Source: Cutibacterium avidum ATCC 25577
Lineage (GTDB): Bacteria > Actinomycetota > Actinomycetes > Propionibacteriales > Propionibacteriaceae
NCBI RefSeq assembly: GCF_000227295.1
Contig: NZ_JH165054.1
Location: 798,948-862,947 of the forward strand
Direction: 5' to 3'
DNA: 64,000 bases
Below the pieces are notes generated by a model. The model worked only from the letters and a program-made list of their open reading frames with translations, searched no databases and was not told the origin of the DNA. Of the stretch, positions 18,148-26,559 are shown piece by piece (the stretch's first letter is position 1; each line of letters starts with the position of its first letter). The translations under genes were made by a program, and so were the position numbers.

Positions 18148-19818
18148 TCACATTCGGTCGGGAGCGTCAATACCCAACAAGTCCAGACCGCGCCCCAAGA
18201 CTCGACGGGTGGCGGCGCACAGAGCCAGGCGGGACCCGCGCACCTCACCGGTACTACGAAGCACCGGACACTGCTCGTAGAAGACTGAATAGGCGCCAGC
18301 CAGCTCGTAGAGGTAGGTGCACAACTTGTGCGGGGTCAGGTCGTTGGCGACGACCTCGACAACCTCACCAAAGCGCGACAACAGCAGGGCCAGCTGCTGC
18401 TCGGCCGGCTCGTCGAGAACGCTGATGCGACCCCACACCATGGACTCCAGGTCGGCCTCGGGGTCGACGTTCGGGTTCGCCTCGGCAGCCGCCTTGCGCA
18501 GGATCTGGGAGACGCGGGCGTGGGCGTACTGCAAGTACGGGCCGGTATCACCAGTGGTCTGCACCATACGCTCGGCGTCGAACACGTAGTCCTTCTGCAA
18601 CCCGGTCGACAAGTCGGCGTACTTGATGGCGGCCAAGGCGATATTCGGCGCAGCGTGGGTCTCAGCCTCGTCGAGCAGACTGGCCAGGCTGACCGTTCCC
18701 CCGTCGCGAGTCTTGAACGGACGACCGTCGGGGCCAAGAACCATCCCGTAGCCAACGTGCTGGGCCTCGACATCGTCGGGCAGGAACTCAGCCATCCGAG
18801 CGACCTTGAACAGCACCTCGAAGTGGTGGCTCTGACGGACGTCGGTGACGTAGATGATGCGATCGGCCTTGAGCTTGCCGACCCGGCGACGGATGGCCGC
18901 AAGGTCGGTGGCGTCGTAACCAAAACCGCCGTCGTTCTTTCGGACGATCATCGGGGCGTCCTGGCCCTCGACGAAAACGCACAGGGCACCGTTGTCCTCG
19001 ACAGCCAGGCCGTCGGCCTCAAGCTCGTCGACAACCCTCGGCAGGTCGTCGTTGTAGGTGGATTCACCGGCGAGGTCCTCGTCAGTTAGCAACACCGACA
19101 GGCGGGCGTAGTTGACGTTGAACCCTTCTAGAGAAACGTCAATGAGGGTGCGCCAGATGCGCAGGGTCTCCTCGTCGCCACCCTGCAGCTTGACGACGCG
19201 ACGACGGGCACGATCAGCAAACTCGGGATCGGCGTCGAACGTCTTCTTGGAATCCTTGTAGAGCTGCTCGACCTCGGGCAGGTCGAACTCGGAGACGTCC
19301 ATCCGGTTCTCGACGATGTACTCGACGAGCATGCCGAACTGGGTGCCCCAGTCACCCAGGTGGTTCTGCGGGATGACGGTGTGGCCCTGAGAGCTGAGCA
19401 CCCGGTTGAAGCAGTCACCAATGATGGTCGAACGCAGGTGACCGACGTGCATCTGCTTGGCGACGTTGGGGGCCGAGTAATCAATGACGACGCGCTGCGG
19501 CTGCTCAACCTGGGCAATACCGACGTCAGGGTCGGTGATGAGATCGGATGCGACGCGGGCCAGCACGTCGGAACGCAGACGCAGGTTGATGAACCCCGGG
19601 CCGGCAATGTCAGGGGTCTCGCACAGGTCCTCGACATCGAGCTTGGCGACGATATCGGCAGCGACGTCGCGAGGCGGGCGTCCTTCCTCCTTGGCCAGCC
19701 GCAGTGCGACGTTGGACTGGAAATGCCCGAACTGTGGCTTCGTAGCGGGGCGCAACTGAGGATCAGTGCCGGTGACGGCCTGGATCCGGGCAGCGAGCTG
19801 AGTAGGAAGAGACGACAT
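18148..19818 (-). CDS. argS: Arginyl-tRNA synthetase
   Basis: Class I synthetase that charges tRNA-Arg in the cytoplasm. 556 residues, normal for the family. Visible features are the N-terminal additional domain, the HIGH-type signature (APNVAKQMHVGH), the Rossmann core with VIDYSAPN before it, FKTRDGGTVSLASLL in place of a KMSKS motif (usual in ArgRS), the QYAHARVSQI region and a C-terminal anticodon-binding helical domain ending LLGIDAPDRM. It is a single-gene unit between a hairpin at 18092-18127 and a divergent aldo/keto reductase gene. Confidence 0.97.
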   Translation of the reverse strand: MSSLPTQLAARIQAVTGTDPQLRPATKPQFGHFQSNVALRLAKEEGRPPRDVAADIVAKLDVEDLCETPDIAGPGFINLRLRSDVLARVASDLITDPDVGIAQVEQPQRVVIDYSAPNVAKQMHVGHLRSTIIGDCFNRVLSSQGHTVIPQNHLGDWGTQFGMLVEYIVENRMDVSEFDLPEVEQLYKDSKKTFDADPEFADRARRRVVKLQGGDEETLRIWRTLIDVSLEGFNVNYARLSVLLTDEDLAGESTYNDDLPRVVDELEADGLAVEDNGALCVFVEGQDAPMIVRKNDGGFGYDATDLAAIRRRVGKLKADRIIYVTDVRQSHHFEVLFKVARMAEFLPDDVEAQHVGYGMVLGPDGRPFKTRDGGTVSLASLLDEAETHAAPNIALAAIKYADLSTGLQKDYVFDAERMVQTTGDTGPYLQYAHARVSQILRKAAAEANPNVDPEADLESMVWGRISVLDEPAEQQLALLLSRFGEVVEVVANDLTPHKLCTYLYELAGAYSVFYEQCPVLRSTGEVRGSRLALCAATRRVLGRGLDLLGIDAPDRM

Positions 19819-19974
19819 AGCGCTATTCTCCCACGGCGTCGATCAGCTTCTCCACCCGGCGCGAGGCGGCTTGGAGAGGGGTCAGCATGGGCGGTGGCGC
19901 CGGGGAACAGATGAGACGGTTCCTACGTTGTCCCTGGTGACCAAGCACGCGAGCACCGAATCGCAAGGAGGATC

Positions 19975-20796
19975 ATGAGCGTTCCCACCATCACCCTCAA
20001 CGACGGAATTACCATCCCCCAGCTCGGCTTCGGCACCTGGCAGGTTCCCGCCGACGAGGCTGAAAAGGCTGTCAGCACCGCCCTGGAGGCCGGTTTCCGT
20101 CACATCGACACTGCCGCCATCTACGGCAACGAGGAGGGGGTTGGTCGTGCTCTCGCCGCCTCTGGCCTGGATCGCAAGGACCTCTTCGTCACTACCAAGC
20201 TGTGGAATGACGCCCACCACGCCGACGACGCCCGCAAGGCCATCGAGACCAGCCTGTCCAAGCTCGGCCTCGATCACGTCGATCTGTACCTCATCCACTG
20301 GCCGGCCAACGTCAAGTACGGTGACGCCTACGTGGAGGCCTGGAATGCCCTGCAGGAGTTCAAGTCCGAGGGACTGACCCGTTCCATCGGCGTCTCCAAC
20401 TTCAAGACCGAGCACCTGGACGCCATCGAGGGAGCCACCCCGAGCGTCGACCAGATCGAGATGCACCCGTCCTTCAACCAGGCGAGCTTCCGCAAGGTGC
20501 TAGCTGACCGCGGCATCAACCCAGAGGCGTGGAGCCCGCTCGGCCAGTCGAAGGACCTCGACACCCCGGTGCTCGCCGACATCTCCAGGGCGACCGGTAA
20601 GTCCCCGGCTCAGGTCGTCATCCGATGGCACCTGCAGATCGGCAACATCGTGTTCCCGAAGTCGGTGACCCCGTCGCGCATCGTCGAGAACTTCGACGTC
20701 TTCGACTTCGAGCTGTCTGACGATCAGATCGCCGCGATCGACGGTCTGGATCGTGGCAACCGCATTGGCGGGGACCCGGCTACCGCCGATTTCTGA
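19975..20796 (+). CDS. Aldo/keto reductase
   Basis: NADPH-dependent oxidoreductase of the 2,5-diketo-D-gluconate reductase-like branch; the physiological substrate cannot be told. 273 residues with the (beta/alpha)8 signatures: GFGTWQVP, HIDTAAIYGNEEGVG with the catalytic Asp and Tyr, VTTKLWN with the Lys, and LIHWP with the His. SIGVSNF and the C-terminal FPKSVTPSRIVEN cofactor motif follow. The ATG has AAGGAGG upstream. It is divergent from argS and appears monocistronic. Confidence 0.93.
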   Translation: MSVPTITLNDGITIPQLGFGTWQVPADEAEKAVSTALEAGFRHIDTAAIYGNEEGVGRALAASGLDRKDLFVTTKLWNDAHHADDARKAIETSLSKLGLDHVDLYLIHWPANVKYGDAYVEAWNALQEFKSEGLTRSIGVSNFKTEHLDAIEGATPSVDQIEMHPSFNQASFRKVLADRGINPEAWSPLGQSKDLDTPVLADISRATGKSPAQVVIRWHLQIGNIVFPKSVTPSRIVENFDVFDFELSDDQIAAIDGLDRGNRIGGDPATADF

Positions 20797-20817
20797 TCCG
20801 CCACGACACGGAACATG

Positions 20818-20848
20818 ACGACGCGGGAACGATTCATCCCCGCGTCGT
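20818..20848. terminator. Bidirectional hairpin between two convergent genes
   Basis: A 10-bp perfect stem (20818-20827 with 20839-20848) with an 11-nt loop, between the aldo/keto reductase and the SanA-like gene, which end facing each other. Confidence 0.6.
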
Positions 20849-20899
20849 TGTCGTTGGTAGACCTATCAGCGCGGCGGTTCCGCATGTGACGGTTCCGCG

Positions 20900-21589
20900 T
20901 CAGGCTGCCTTGAGGGCTTTCTCCACACCGTCCTCGGGCTTGCCCAGGACCGGGTCGCGGTGGGAGACGACGTCGATGATCATCTTTCCGCGCGCCCCGA
21001 ACTCGCGGGCCCATCCCTTCCACCACACCTTGTCGTGAATCTGGGAGCGGTCAGGGGTGCCAGTGGCATCCAGACCGGTCATCCGGCACGTCGCGACGGT
21101 ACGGATCTCGTGGTAGTCCTGCGTCACCATGATGGCCCGGTCGACCCCGAAGATCCGTCGAGCCCGAACACAGGTGTCGTAGGTGTCGAGACCAGCGAAG
21201 TCCTCGACGATCCTGGCCGCCGGAACTCCCTTGCTGACGAGGTACGTCTTCATCACCTTGGGCTCGTTGTAGTGAGTCTCTCGGTTGTCTCCCGACACCA
21301 GGATGACCTTGGCCTTGCCGCTGCGGTAGAGATCCGCAGCAACGTCGAGGCGTCCTCGCAGATAGGCCGACGGGGTACCCGAGGGCAGGACTTGGGCACC
21401 GAGGACAATGGCGACGTCGCGCGGTTCGGTGTCAGCGACGTCATGAACCTTGCCGTATGACAGCGCCCCAGCCAGCGCCCAAGGTCCCAACAGTGCAACA
21501 AGGGCAGCAATGCATGTCGACACGATCACAGTGCGAATCGGGTGTCGGCGGTACGAACTCACACTCCCACTGTATAACCCGTGTTTCAC
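20900..21589 (-). CDS. SanA/YdcF-like (DUF218) membrane-anchored protein
   Basis: 229 residues. One N-terminal membrane segment (TVIVSTCIAALVALLGPWAL) precedes a DUF218 domain with AIVLGAQVLPSGTPSAYLRG, VILVSGDN, the GLDTYDTCVRA acidic motif and AIMVTQDYH. In other bacteria SanA and YdcF are linked to envelope integrity and cell-wall metabolism, but the chemistry is not established. The C-terminus keeps the SanA-type Asp-rich end (SHRDPVLGKPEDG). Single-gene unit. Confidence 0.85.
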   Translation of the reverse strand: MKHGLYSGSVSSYRRHPIRTVIVSTCIAALVALLGPWALAGALSYGKVHDVADTEPRDVAIVLGAQVLPSGTPSAYLRGRLDVAADLYRSGKAKVILVSGDNRETHYNEPKVMKTYLVSKGVPAARIVEDFAGLDTYDTCVRARRIFGVDRAIMVTQDYHEIRTVATCRMTGLDATGTPDRSQIHDKVWWKGWAREFGARGKMIIDVVSHRDPVLGKPEDGVEKALKAA

Positions 21590-21678
21590 TCGCGGCGTCC
21601 AGCGACTGCAATGGTGCGTGAAAGCACAAAGAAGTCACCACAGCACCACGTCGCCTATCCAAAACTCTGTCGCTATCC

Positions 21679-21801
21679 CTACCGCTTATCGCCTTTGCGG
21701 AGGATGGCCACTAGAAGGCCAATAATGACCACAAGAATAACGACGGCGACGATCAATATCGAGATAACCCAAGACTCACTCGACATCAATAATACATCCA
21801 C
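21679..21801 (-). CDS. Small single-span membrane protein
   Basis: A 40-residue protein of the form short polar N-terminus, one long hydrophobic helix (WVISILIVAVVILVVIIGLL and on) and a positive tail (RKGDKR). I start it at GTG 21801, which has GAAGG 8 nt upstream; an in-frame ATG at 21786 would give 35 residues but has no good ribosome site. The positive C-terminus predicts the N-out orientation. No family recognised. It fills the gap between the SanA-like gene and pgi. Confidence 0.55.
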   Translation of the reverse strand: MDVLLMSSESWVISILIVAVVILVVIIGLLVAILRKGDKR

Positions 21802-22017
21802 GCGCTAGACCTTCTCTTCAGCTAGCAACCCAGCAGTAATTTTCATAAACATACGACGATCTAGTTCGCCCTATTATGTAAGCTTAGCTGTTGCGTTAAA
21901 GTCTTTTACAGAGAGATCCAGAAATCGAACGAAACGTTCACGACCTATACGAAGGTACAGCGTTTCTTAGGGTGGTGTTTGACGGTATCCCTGCCGCCAA
22001 ACACCACCCCGCAGTGA

Positions 22018-23700
22018 TCACCGCCGATGATCCCGGTACCAGGTCACCAGGGAGGCCGTGGAGGAATCCTGGGACTCCAGGGCCTTCTCGTCACCGGAAA
22101 CGGCCGGGGCGATCTGGAGGGCGAGCTTCTTGCCGAGCTCGACACCCCACTGGTCGAAGGAATCGATACCCCACACGACACCCTGCACGAAGGTGATGTG
22201 CTCGTACAAAGCGATGAGCTCTCCGAGGACCTTCGGGGACAGCTCGGAGGCCATGATCGACGTCGTCGGACGGTCTCCAGGGAAGACCCGCGCTGGCACA
22301 ATGGCCTCGTCGGTGCCCTCGGCGCGCACCTCACCAGCAGTCTTACCGAACGCCAACGCAGCGGTCTGGGCGAAGAAGTTGCTCAGGAACAGCTCGTGGA
22401 CATCGGTCTCGCCATCCCTGGCCGGGTGAGCCGGGTTGGCCACCGCGATGAAGTCGGCGGGGATGAGGCGGGTGCCCTGGTGGATGAGCTGATAGAAGGC
22501 GTGCTGGCCGTTGGTTCCCGGCTCACCCCAGAAGATCTCGCCAGTATCTGTGGTCACCGCCGAGCCGTCCCAACGCACCGACTTGCCGTTGGACTCCATG
22601 GTCAGCTGCTGCAAGTACGCCGGGAAACGGTGCAGGTACTGGGCGTACGGCAGCACGGCGTGCGAGTCGGCCTTCCAGAAGTTGACGTACCAGATGTTCA
22701 ACATGCCCATGAGCAGCGGGACGTTTCGCTCCGGTGCGGCAGCGGCGAAGTGCTCATCGACGGCGTGGAAGCCAGCCAGGAACTCCTCGAATCCCTTCGG
22801 GCCGATGGCCACGGCCAGCGAGGTGCCGACGGCCGAATCGACCGAGTAGCGGCCGCCGACCCAGCTCCAGAACCCGAACGCGTTGACGGGGTCGATGCCG
22901 AACTCCTCGACCTTGTCCAGAGCGGTCGAGACAGCAACGAAATGCTTGGCGACAGCTACGCGACGGGCCTCCTCGGTGTCCTCGATGGCACCGGCGGCGA
23001 CCAGACCGTCAAGCAGCCAGGCACGCACGCACCGGGCGTTGGTCAGGGTCTCGAGGGTGGTGAAGGTCTTGGAGGCGATGATGACCAGGGTGGTCTCGGG
23101 GTCGAGGCCAGCAGTCTTGACGGCGGCATCCGTCGGATCGATGTTGGAGATGAAGCGGCACTCCAGACCCTCCTGGACGTAGGGTTTGAGGGCCTCGTAG
23201 GCCATCACGGGGCCGAGATCGGAACCACCGATGCCAACGTTGATGACGGTGCGGATCGGCTTGCCCGTGACTCCCTTCCACTCCCCGGAACGGACCTTGT
23301 CGGCGAAGTCGTAGACCTTCTTGAGGACCTCGTGGACGTCGACGACGGCGTCCCCACCGTCAACGGTGAGGGAGTCGGACTCCGGGCGACGCAAGGCGGT
23401 GTGGAGGACGGCGCGGTCCTCGGTGACGTTGATGTGCTCTCCGGAGTACATGGCGTCGCGACGCTCAGCAACCTTGGTCTGGTCGGCCAAGTCGAGAAGG
23501 GCGTCACGAATCTCGTCCGTGAGGAGATTCTTGGACAGGTCGACGTGCAAGTCGGCCAGGTCGAGGGTGTAGCGCTCGGCACGCTTCGGATCAGCGTCGA
23601 ACAACCGGCGCAGCTTGTGCGGCCCGTCGGCGAAGGTGGACCTCAGATCAGTGAGCTTTCCCCAAGCGGGAGTCCTCGTGGCATCAATGGGAGTCTGCAT
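22018..23700 (-). CDS. pgi: Glucose-6-phosphate isomerase
   Basis: Interconverts glucose-6-phosphate and fructose-6-phosphate in glycolysis and gluconeogenesis. 560 residues, family length. Signatures include [18 protein letters not shown] (phosphate binding), [24 protein letters not shown], the catalytic-region [16 protein letters not shown] and the C-terminal [14 protein letters not shown]. Start ATG at 23700. The 200 bases between its stop and the small membrane protein gene hold nothing I can name. Confidence 0.97.
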   Translation of the reverse strand: MQTPIDATRTPAWGKLTDLRSTFADGPHKLRRLFDADPKRAERYTLDLADLHVDLSKNLLTDEIRDALLDLADQTKVAERRDAMYSGEHINVTEDRAVLHTALRRPESDSLTVDGGDAVVDVHEVLKKVYDFADKVRSGEWKGVTGKPIRTVINVGIGGSDLGPVMAYEALKPYVQEGLECRFISNIDPTDAAVKTAGLDPETTLVIIASKTFTTLETLTNARCVRAWLLDGLVAAGAIEDTEEARRVAVAKHFVAVSTALDKVEEFGIDPVNAFGFWSWVGGRYSVDSAVGTSLAVAIGPKGFEEFLAGFHAVDEHFAAAAPERNVPLLMGMLNIWYVNFWKADSHAVLPYAQYLHRFPAYLQQLTMESNGKSVRWDGSAVTTDTGEIFWGEPGTNGQHAFYQLIHQGTRLIPADFIAVANPAHPARDGETDVHELFLSNFFAQTAALAFGKTAGEVRAEGTDEAIVPARVFPGDRPTTSIMASELSPKVLGELIALYEHITFVQGVVWGIDSFDQWGVELGKKLALQIAPAVSGDEKALESQDSSTASLVTWYRDHRR

Positions 23701-23796
23701 GTTCCCAGCCTAGGAGATGGGGTGGAACCCGTGTCATCGCCGCCTGTCATCAGGAGGTCTCGCCTATCATGTTCGCGATCGACCGAAGGAGGACGC

Positions 23797-24882
23797 GTGA
23801 CCGCGAAGCATTGTCGGGCTCTGGCCCTGACGTCGGTTCTCGTCGCCTCCATGATGTCGATGCTGACCCCATCGGCATGTCCGATACAAACACCCTGGTC
23901 GACGTCAACGGCCTACGCCGTTCCTCCGGGAGCCACCCCACCCGGCGACCTGTCGATGAGCGCGACCCTCGACCGCTCAGACACCGTGAAGACCAAGGGA
24001 ACCCTGCGTACCCAGACCGGACAACTGGTTTCAGGTGCTCTCATCAATCTTGCGGTGGATGGGAAGCTGCTCGCCGTCGCGGTGACGGACAACAACGGCA
24101 CCTGGTCCAGTACCTTGCGGCTTCCGTCCTCGGTCCAAGGCGGGGACCATGAGCTGTCCGCGACGTTCGATGGTACTGGAGGGGTCGGGGCAGCATCGGC
24201 GCGCGGCACCTTTTCGATCACCCCGCAGGTCACCGTCCTGACAGCGGCTGTGAAACCGACGGTGGCGGCTCCCGGAGTGTTGCTCAACGTCAACGGGACG
24301 GTGACCCTTTCACATCGTCATCCCGTCACCGACAGCCAGGTGGCGATCTGGCTCGGCAATGACGGCGATGCCGCTCTCACCACTCCCACCGATCCGCACG
24401 GCAACTTCCAGGCCACAATCCAGGTGCCGTTGGATGTGTCGAATGGGCCTTTCACGATCACAGTCAAGCTCGTCGACTCCCGTTATGGGACCTCTCAGAA
24501 GACCTTGACGGTTCAGGTGAAGGCATCGACGCCCACTCCAACCCCCAGCCCCACTCCAACTCCGACACCGTCATCTGCCTCCCCAACCCCGTCCCTCACA
24601 CCGGCTCCCACTCCCGACGAGAGCGGGGAGTCGCAGGACGGCCGGATTCCGCAGATGTCCACCAGTCCAGTCCCCGTCGCCCAGCGCAGCCTTCTGGATT
24701 CCTTCGGCGGGCGCAAGCCACTACTGATCTTCGCAGCGGTTCTCGGCGTCCTAGTACTCGGGGTTCTCGTCGGATCAATCACTCGCCATCACGGCAGACG
24801 GGACAAGGGCCGTCCTGAAACCAATGACGATGCCGATTCCCTCTTCGAGGACTGGGATCAGTCAGACCGACGCCGAGGATGA
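23797..24882 (+). CDS. Secreted Ig-like wall/membrane-anchored protein
   Basis: 361 residues starting at GTG 23797 with AAGGAGGA 3 nt upstream. A signal peptide (ALALTSVLVASMMSML) is followed by two Ig-like beta-rich repeats: the first from about residue 50 with DNNGTWSSTLRLPSS, the second with DPHGNFQATIQVPLD. Then comes a Thr/Pro-Ser repeat linker (TPTPTPSPTPTPTPS type), a hydrophobic span (PLLIFAAVLGVLVLGVLVG) and a basic then acidic cytoplasmic tail. The layout is that of a surface protein anchored by its C-terminus; there is no LPXTG. The role is probably adhesive or structural, but no ligand can be inferred. Divergent from pgi. Confidence 0.75.
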   Translation: MTAKHCRALALTSVLVASMMSMLTPSACPIQTPWSTSTAYAVPPGATPPGDLSMSATLDRSDTVKTKGTLRTQTGQLVSGALINLAVDGKLLAVAVTDNNGTWSSTLRLPSSVQGGDHELSATFDGTGGVGAASARGTFSITPQVTVLTAAVKPTVAAPGVLLNVNGTVTLSHRHPVTDSQVAIWLGNDGDAALTTPTDPHGNFQATIQVPLDVSNGPFTITVKLVDSRYGTSQKTLTVQVKASTPTPTPSPTPTPTPSSASPTPSLTPAPTPDESGESQDGRIPQMSTSPVPVAQRSLLDSFGGRKPLLIFAAVLGVLVLGVLVGSITRHHGRRDKGRPETNDDADSLFEDWDQSDRRRG

Positions 24883-24916
24883 GTGCCGTCTCGGGGTTCT
24901 CAAGGCGTCAGACGAA

Positions 24917-25594
24917 TCAGGCGTCCGCGTCGGCGACAACCTGCAGAACCGAACGGCAGCGCTCTCGCAGCGCCGAGACGACTCCGTCCTCGCAGGCATC
25001 CCCGACGAGGACGTCGTCCAGGCAGACCGCCAGGGCACCAGCTGCCAGCCAGCGACGCATCGCATAGGACCCGATTCCGCCGCGCGGGATGAGGGCAGCC
25101 CCGGGTGCCATCCGGGTGAGGATGTCGCCGTAACTGGCAGAACCCATGTCAGCCGGGGCGACCTGGACGGCATCGGCTCCGGCACCCCATGCGGCCCGGA
25201 CCTCAGTGGGCGTCAGGGCGTCAGGGGCGGCTGGGATGCCAGCTTGATGCAAGGCGTCGAGCAGGTCGGGAGTGGCGGCCACCGGGAGGGCGAAGGCAAC
25301 CTTGTCATTAACCAGGCCCTGGACGTCGTCGACGGCCATGACGCCATGAACACCAATGACGGCACGACGACGGTAGATCTTGAGCACGGCGCGACGGCGG
25401 TCTGCGTCGGCGACGGGGAGGGTGAAGACGCGAACCTTCTCCTGAATCATGGCCTCGATCGGGGCCATGAGATCCGATGCCGGAACGTCGGGCAGAACAG
25501 CGATGACCTTGGACGACAGCACCTCGTTCGGGAACACCAGCCGACCATCGCTGGGGGCATCGATGGGACCAGACTCGTCAGTCTCTGCGCTCAT
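24917..25594 (-). CDS. KDPG/KHG aldolase-like protein without catalytic residues
   Basis: 225 residues resembling 2-keto-3-deoxy-6-phosphogluconate aldolase along its whole length (GVRVLEVTL-, GAGTVL-, FKFFPAE- and TGGI-like segments can be placed). The residues needed for aldol chemistry are changed: the Glu of the LEVTL segment is Thr58, the Thr of GAGTV is Gly84 (GVHGVM), and the Schiff-base Lys is Gln144 (AVQVAPAD). The phosphate-binding RGGIGSY is kept. Therefore an active aldolase is unlikely and a binding or regulatory role is more probable. It converges on the Ig-like protein gene, 34 nt away. Confidence 0.7.
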   Translation of the reverse strand: MSAETDESGPIDAPSDGRLVFPNEVLSSKVIAVLPDVPASDLMAPIEAMIQEKVRVFTLPVADADRRRAVLKIYRRRAVIGVHGVMAVDDVQGLVNDKVAFALPVAATPDLLDALHQAGIPAAPDALTPTEVRAAWGAGADAVQVAPADMGSASYGDILTRMAPGAALIPRGGIGSYAMRRWLAAGALAVCLDDVLVGDACEDGVVSALRERCRSVLQVVADADA

Positions 25595-25771
25595 GGGTCA
25601 CATCATGCCGCATGTGGGCGTCGGCCCGGCGCCCACCGCCCGACAGGACACCTGGAGTCCAGGTGTACCGACAGGTTTTCGTCCACTGTGGAATAACTGA
25701 AGTTCGGTGACTGTTCCCCACATGTACGCCGGTGGCCGTCACTCGGTCACCACGAACGAAGGAGATTTCGC

Positions 25772-26302
25772 ATGGCTGACACCGTGAACGTTCCAGCCCC
25801 CGCCGGGCAGATCACCACCAAGCTCGAGAACGCCGAGGCCGGCTTCAAGGCCTCCAAGACCCTCTCCGCGAACCTCCAGAAGGTTCTCGTCGACTTCATC
25901 GCGCTGGAGTTGGTCGGCAAACATGCCCACTGGAACATCGTCGGCCCGAACTTCCGTGACCTCCACCTGAACCTTGACGAAGTCGTCGGGATCGCCCGCG
26001 AGGGTGCCGACGAGGTGGCCGAGCGCATGCGTGCGCTCCACGCTTCCCCGGACGGCCGTCCCGCCGTGGTCGCTGCCAGCACCACCCTTCCTGAGTCCCC
26101 CCAGGGAGAGGTCCTGACCCATGACGCAATCAAGGTCATCACCGCTTCGATCGAGGCCGTGACCGGCACCATGCGCGAGGTCCACGACCAGATTGACGAG
26201 GAGGATCCCACCTCTGCCGACATCCTGCACGGCTTCATCCAACAGCTCGAGCAGCAGGCCTGGTTCATCAGCGCCGAGACCCGCACCCCGTCCGCGCGCT
26301 GA
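25772..26302 (+). CDS. dps: Dps-family ferritin-like DNA-binding protein
   Basis: Starvation/oxidative-stress protein: a dodecameric ferritin-like shell that oxidises and stores iron and often binds DNA. 176 residues with the dinuclear-site motif of Dps (KHAHWNIVGPNFRDLHLNLDEV, His, His, Asp and Glu visible) in a four-helix bundle. The C-terminus ends in ISAETRTPSAR without a long Lys tail, so DNA binding is uncertain. ATG 25772 follows GAAGGAG at 8 nt. A strong hairpin lies 40 nt downstream. Confidence 0.93.
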   Translation: MADTVNVPAPAGQITTKLENAEAGFKASKTLSANLQKVLVDFIALELVGKHAHWNIVGPNFRDLHLNLDEVVGIAREGADEVAERMRALHASPDGRPAVVAASTTLPESPQGEVLTHDAIKVITASIEAVTGTMREVHDQIDEEDPTSADILHGFIQQLEQQAWFISAETRTPSAR

Positions 26303-26339
26303 TTCGTCGGTTCTCTTCCAGACAATCCATCGTTCAACA

Positions 26340-26376
26340 CACCGCGGGCCCCGAAATGATCTCGGGGCCCGCGGTG
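26340..26376 (+). terminator. Hairpin terminator after dps
   Basis: A perfect 15-bp GC-rich stem (26340-26354 with 26362-26376) with a 7-nt loop and no T-run. Confidence 0.75.
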
Positions 26377-26559
26377 ATGTGTGTCATGTGGGGGTGTGAA
26401 TCAGCGGTCCTGGCCATCCATGCGGGTGAGACACAGCTGGCGCAGCTGGGACGACAGCAATAGCCAATCAACCACGGGCGAACACGACCAACACCGGTCA
26501 CGTCCGAGCCCACCACTACATTGGAAACCGTTCTGGCCGCCCCGATACGAGGAGACACC

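Noticed and set aside
22027-23796. Plus-strand open frame running into the Ig-like gene
   Set aside because: Antisense of pgi; only the part from GTG 23797 has a ribosome site, signal peptide and domains.
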